NCBI RefSeq assembly: GCF_001937195.1
Contig: NZ_MSDO01000019.1
Span: forward strand, 102,172-166,171
Source: Salinicola socius
Lineage (GTDB): Bacteria > Pseudomonadota > Gammaproteobacteria > Pseudomonadales > Halomonadaceae
Length of the DNA: 64,000 nt
Direction: 5' to 3'
Position numbers and translations under genes: made by a program. The notes under the pieces are model-generated. The model had not been told where the DNA came from, made no database searches, and worked only from the letters and a program-made list of their open reading frames with translations. Of this stretch, positions 63,393-64,000 are shown piece by piece (within the stretch, counting starts at the first letter, position 1; each line of letters begins with the position of its first letter).

Positions 63393-64000
63393 CTAGCTTT
63401 CCACGCTACCGTCGCCGCTGCTTGCCGCAGCCTGACTCTTGCTGGCACAGAGCACGTCTTCCCCCTCCGGCAGCTCGGGCATGGACGCGTTCAGACTCGC
63501 CGGGCCCCCAAAACTCTTCGTCGCGCCCTTGACGGTAACCTTGCCCGGCGCATGCAGCTCGATATTGCCGCCCTTGATACGCACGTAGGCGCCGCCGCTG
63601 ACCAGCAGAATCTCCTCGGCGGCGGCGAAGTCGATCTTGTCTTCCGTTGAGGTGACGCCGAGATCCCGCCGCGCGGTGGCTTCCAGATTGTCCGACTGCG
63701 CCTGGATCTCCACCTTGCCCCGGGCCGCGAACAACTTGATCCCGGCTTTCTGCACGAACAGCGACAGCTTCTCGGAGATCGAGGCGACCAGGCGCTTGCC
63801 GGTGGCGATATTGACGTCTTCACCGCTGGAGACACTCAGCGACCGGCCCTGGGCCAGGTGGGTCGATTCCGGCGTGCTCAGGGTGATGCCGGCCGGCGAG
63901 GCCATGTGCAGCCAGGGGGCTTTCATCCGCGCCGCTTCGCCCCGGCCGCCACTGTCGCTGGCGCCACTGGCGCTGTCCTGCTTGGCCTGACCTTGTGAAT
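63393..64000 (-). CDS. vgrG: VgrG tip protein of the type VI secretion system (N-terminus off the window)
   Basis: About 202 C-terminal residues are visible; the frame is open to the right edge. The region is the DUF2345-type beta-helix tail found after the gp27/gp5 core: repeated short strands (HLAQGRSLSVSSGEDVNIATGKRL, LFAARGKVEIQAQSDNLEATARRDL, ILLVSGGAYVRIKGGNIELHAPGKVTVKGA). Ends in a Ser-rich tail. Upstream gene of the adaptor-effector-immunity operon. Confidence 0.9.
   Translation of the reverse strand, partial: SQGQAKQDSASGASDSGGRGEAARMKAPWLHMASPAGITLSTPESTHLAQGRSLSVSSGEDVNIATGKRLVASISEKLSLFVQKAGIKLFAARGKVEIQAQSDNLEATARRDLGVTSTEDKIDFAAAEEILLVSGGAYVRIKGGNIELHAPGKVTVKGATKSFGGPASLNASMPELPEGEDVLCASKSQAAASSGDGSVES

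Noticed and set aside
53740..64000. CRISPR array, prophage or insertion sequence in the accessory region
   Set aside because: No regularly spaced repeats, no transposase or integrase frame and no phage structural gene were seen; the repeats are explained by duplicated toxin/immunity units.

Overview
The window looks like the chromosome of a high-G+C gammaproteobacterium. The order of the core genes matches, block for block, the dcw / mla-lpt-rpoN / mre-gatCAB region of Pseudomonas aeruginosa. Protein details such as the SspA/SspB pair, short-form HisG, AlgW-type DegS protease and npr-mgtE suggest an Oceanospirillales member, most likely Halomonadaceae (Halomonas / Chromohalobacter / Salinicola type). 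The family placement is inferred, not proven.

Region 1 (1-9.9 kb, minus strand) is the upstream half of the division and cell-wall cluster: rnpB, rsmH, ftsL, ftsI, murE, murF, mraY, murD, ftsW. The genes overlap by a few bases or lie very close. FtsW runs off the left edge. rnpB sits directly before rsmH and mraZ is absent.

Region 2 (10-21.4 kb) holds rsmI, divergent from lpoA-yraN-diaA-dolP; then convergent sspA-sspB, rplM-rpsI, zapE, zapG, a Nif3-family protein and an AlgW/DegS periplasmic protease. Strong hairpin terminators mark the ends of dolP/sspB and rpsI.

Region 3 (21.4-37.6 kb) contains the minus-strand set mlaFEDCB-ibaG-murA-hisG-hisD. Divergent from it is kdsD-lptC-lptA-lptB-rpoN-hpf-ptsN-rapZ-npr-mgtE and a hotdog thioesterase. 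This is an envelope (phospholipid retrograde transport, LPS transport) and nitrogen-PTS block. kdsC, normally between kdsD and lptC, is missing.

Region 4 (37.6-53.7 kb) contains pmbA/tldE, darP, tldD, yhdP, rng, maf, mreD, mreC and mreB (minus), then gatC-gatA-gatB (plus), closed by a strong CCATGG-centred terminator.

Region 5 (53.7-64 kb, minus strand) is the accessory part. It is a type VI secretion effector island: the C-terminus of a VgrG (running off the right edge), a DUF4123 adaptor/chaperone, a 1170-residue VasX/BTH_I2691-like membrane-acting effector, and a Sel1-repeat putative immunity protein. Two further incomplete effector C-terminal modules follow, each with its own Sel1-repeat gene. 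All three effector copies share a 23-bp identical block at the point where their C-terminal domains diverge. All three Sel1 genes end with nearly the same 3' sequence, followed by a CCATGG-palindrome terminator. The C-terminal domain and its Sel1 gene vary together. This reads as a reservoir of silent toxin-tip/immunity cassettes that could be swapped by homologous recombination, and it is the most interesting part of the window. The Sel1 genes and effector C-terminal tips are visibly richer in A+T than the core (for example 27 of 60 bases G+C at 58561-58620 against 37 of 60 at 51541-51600).
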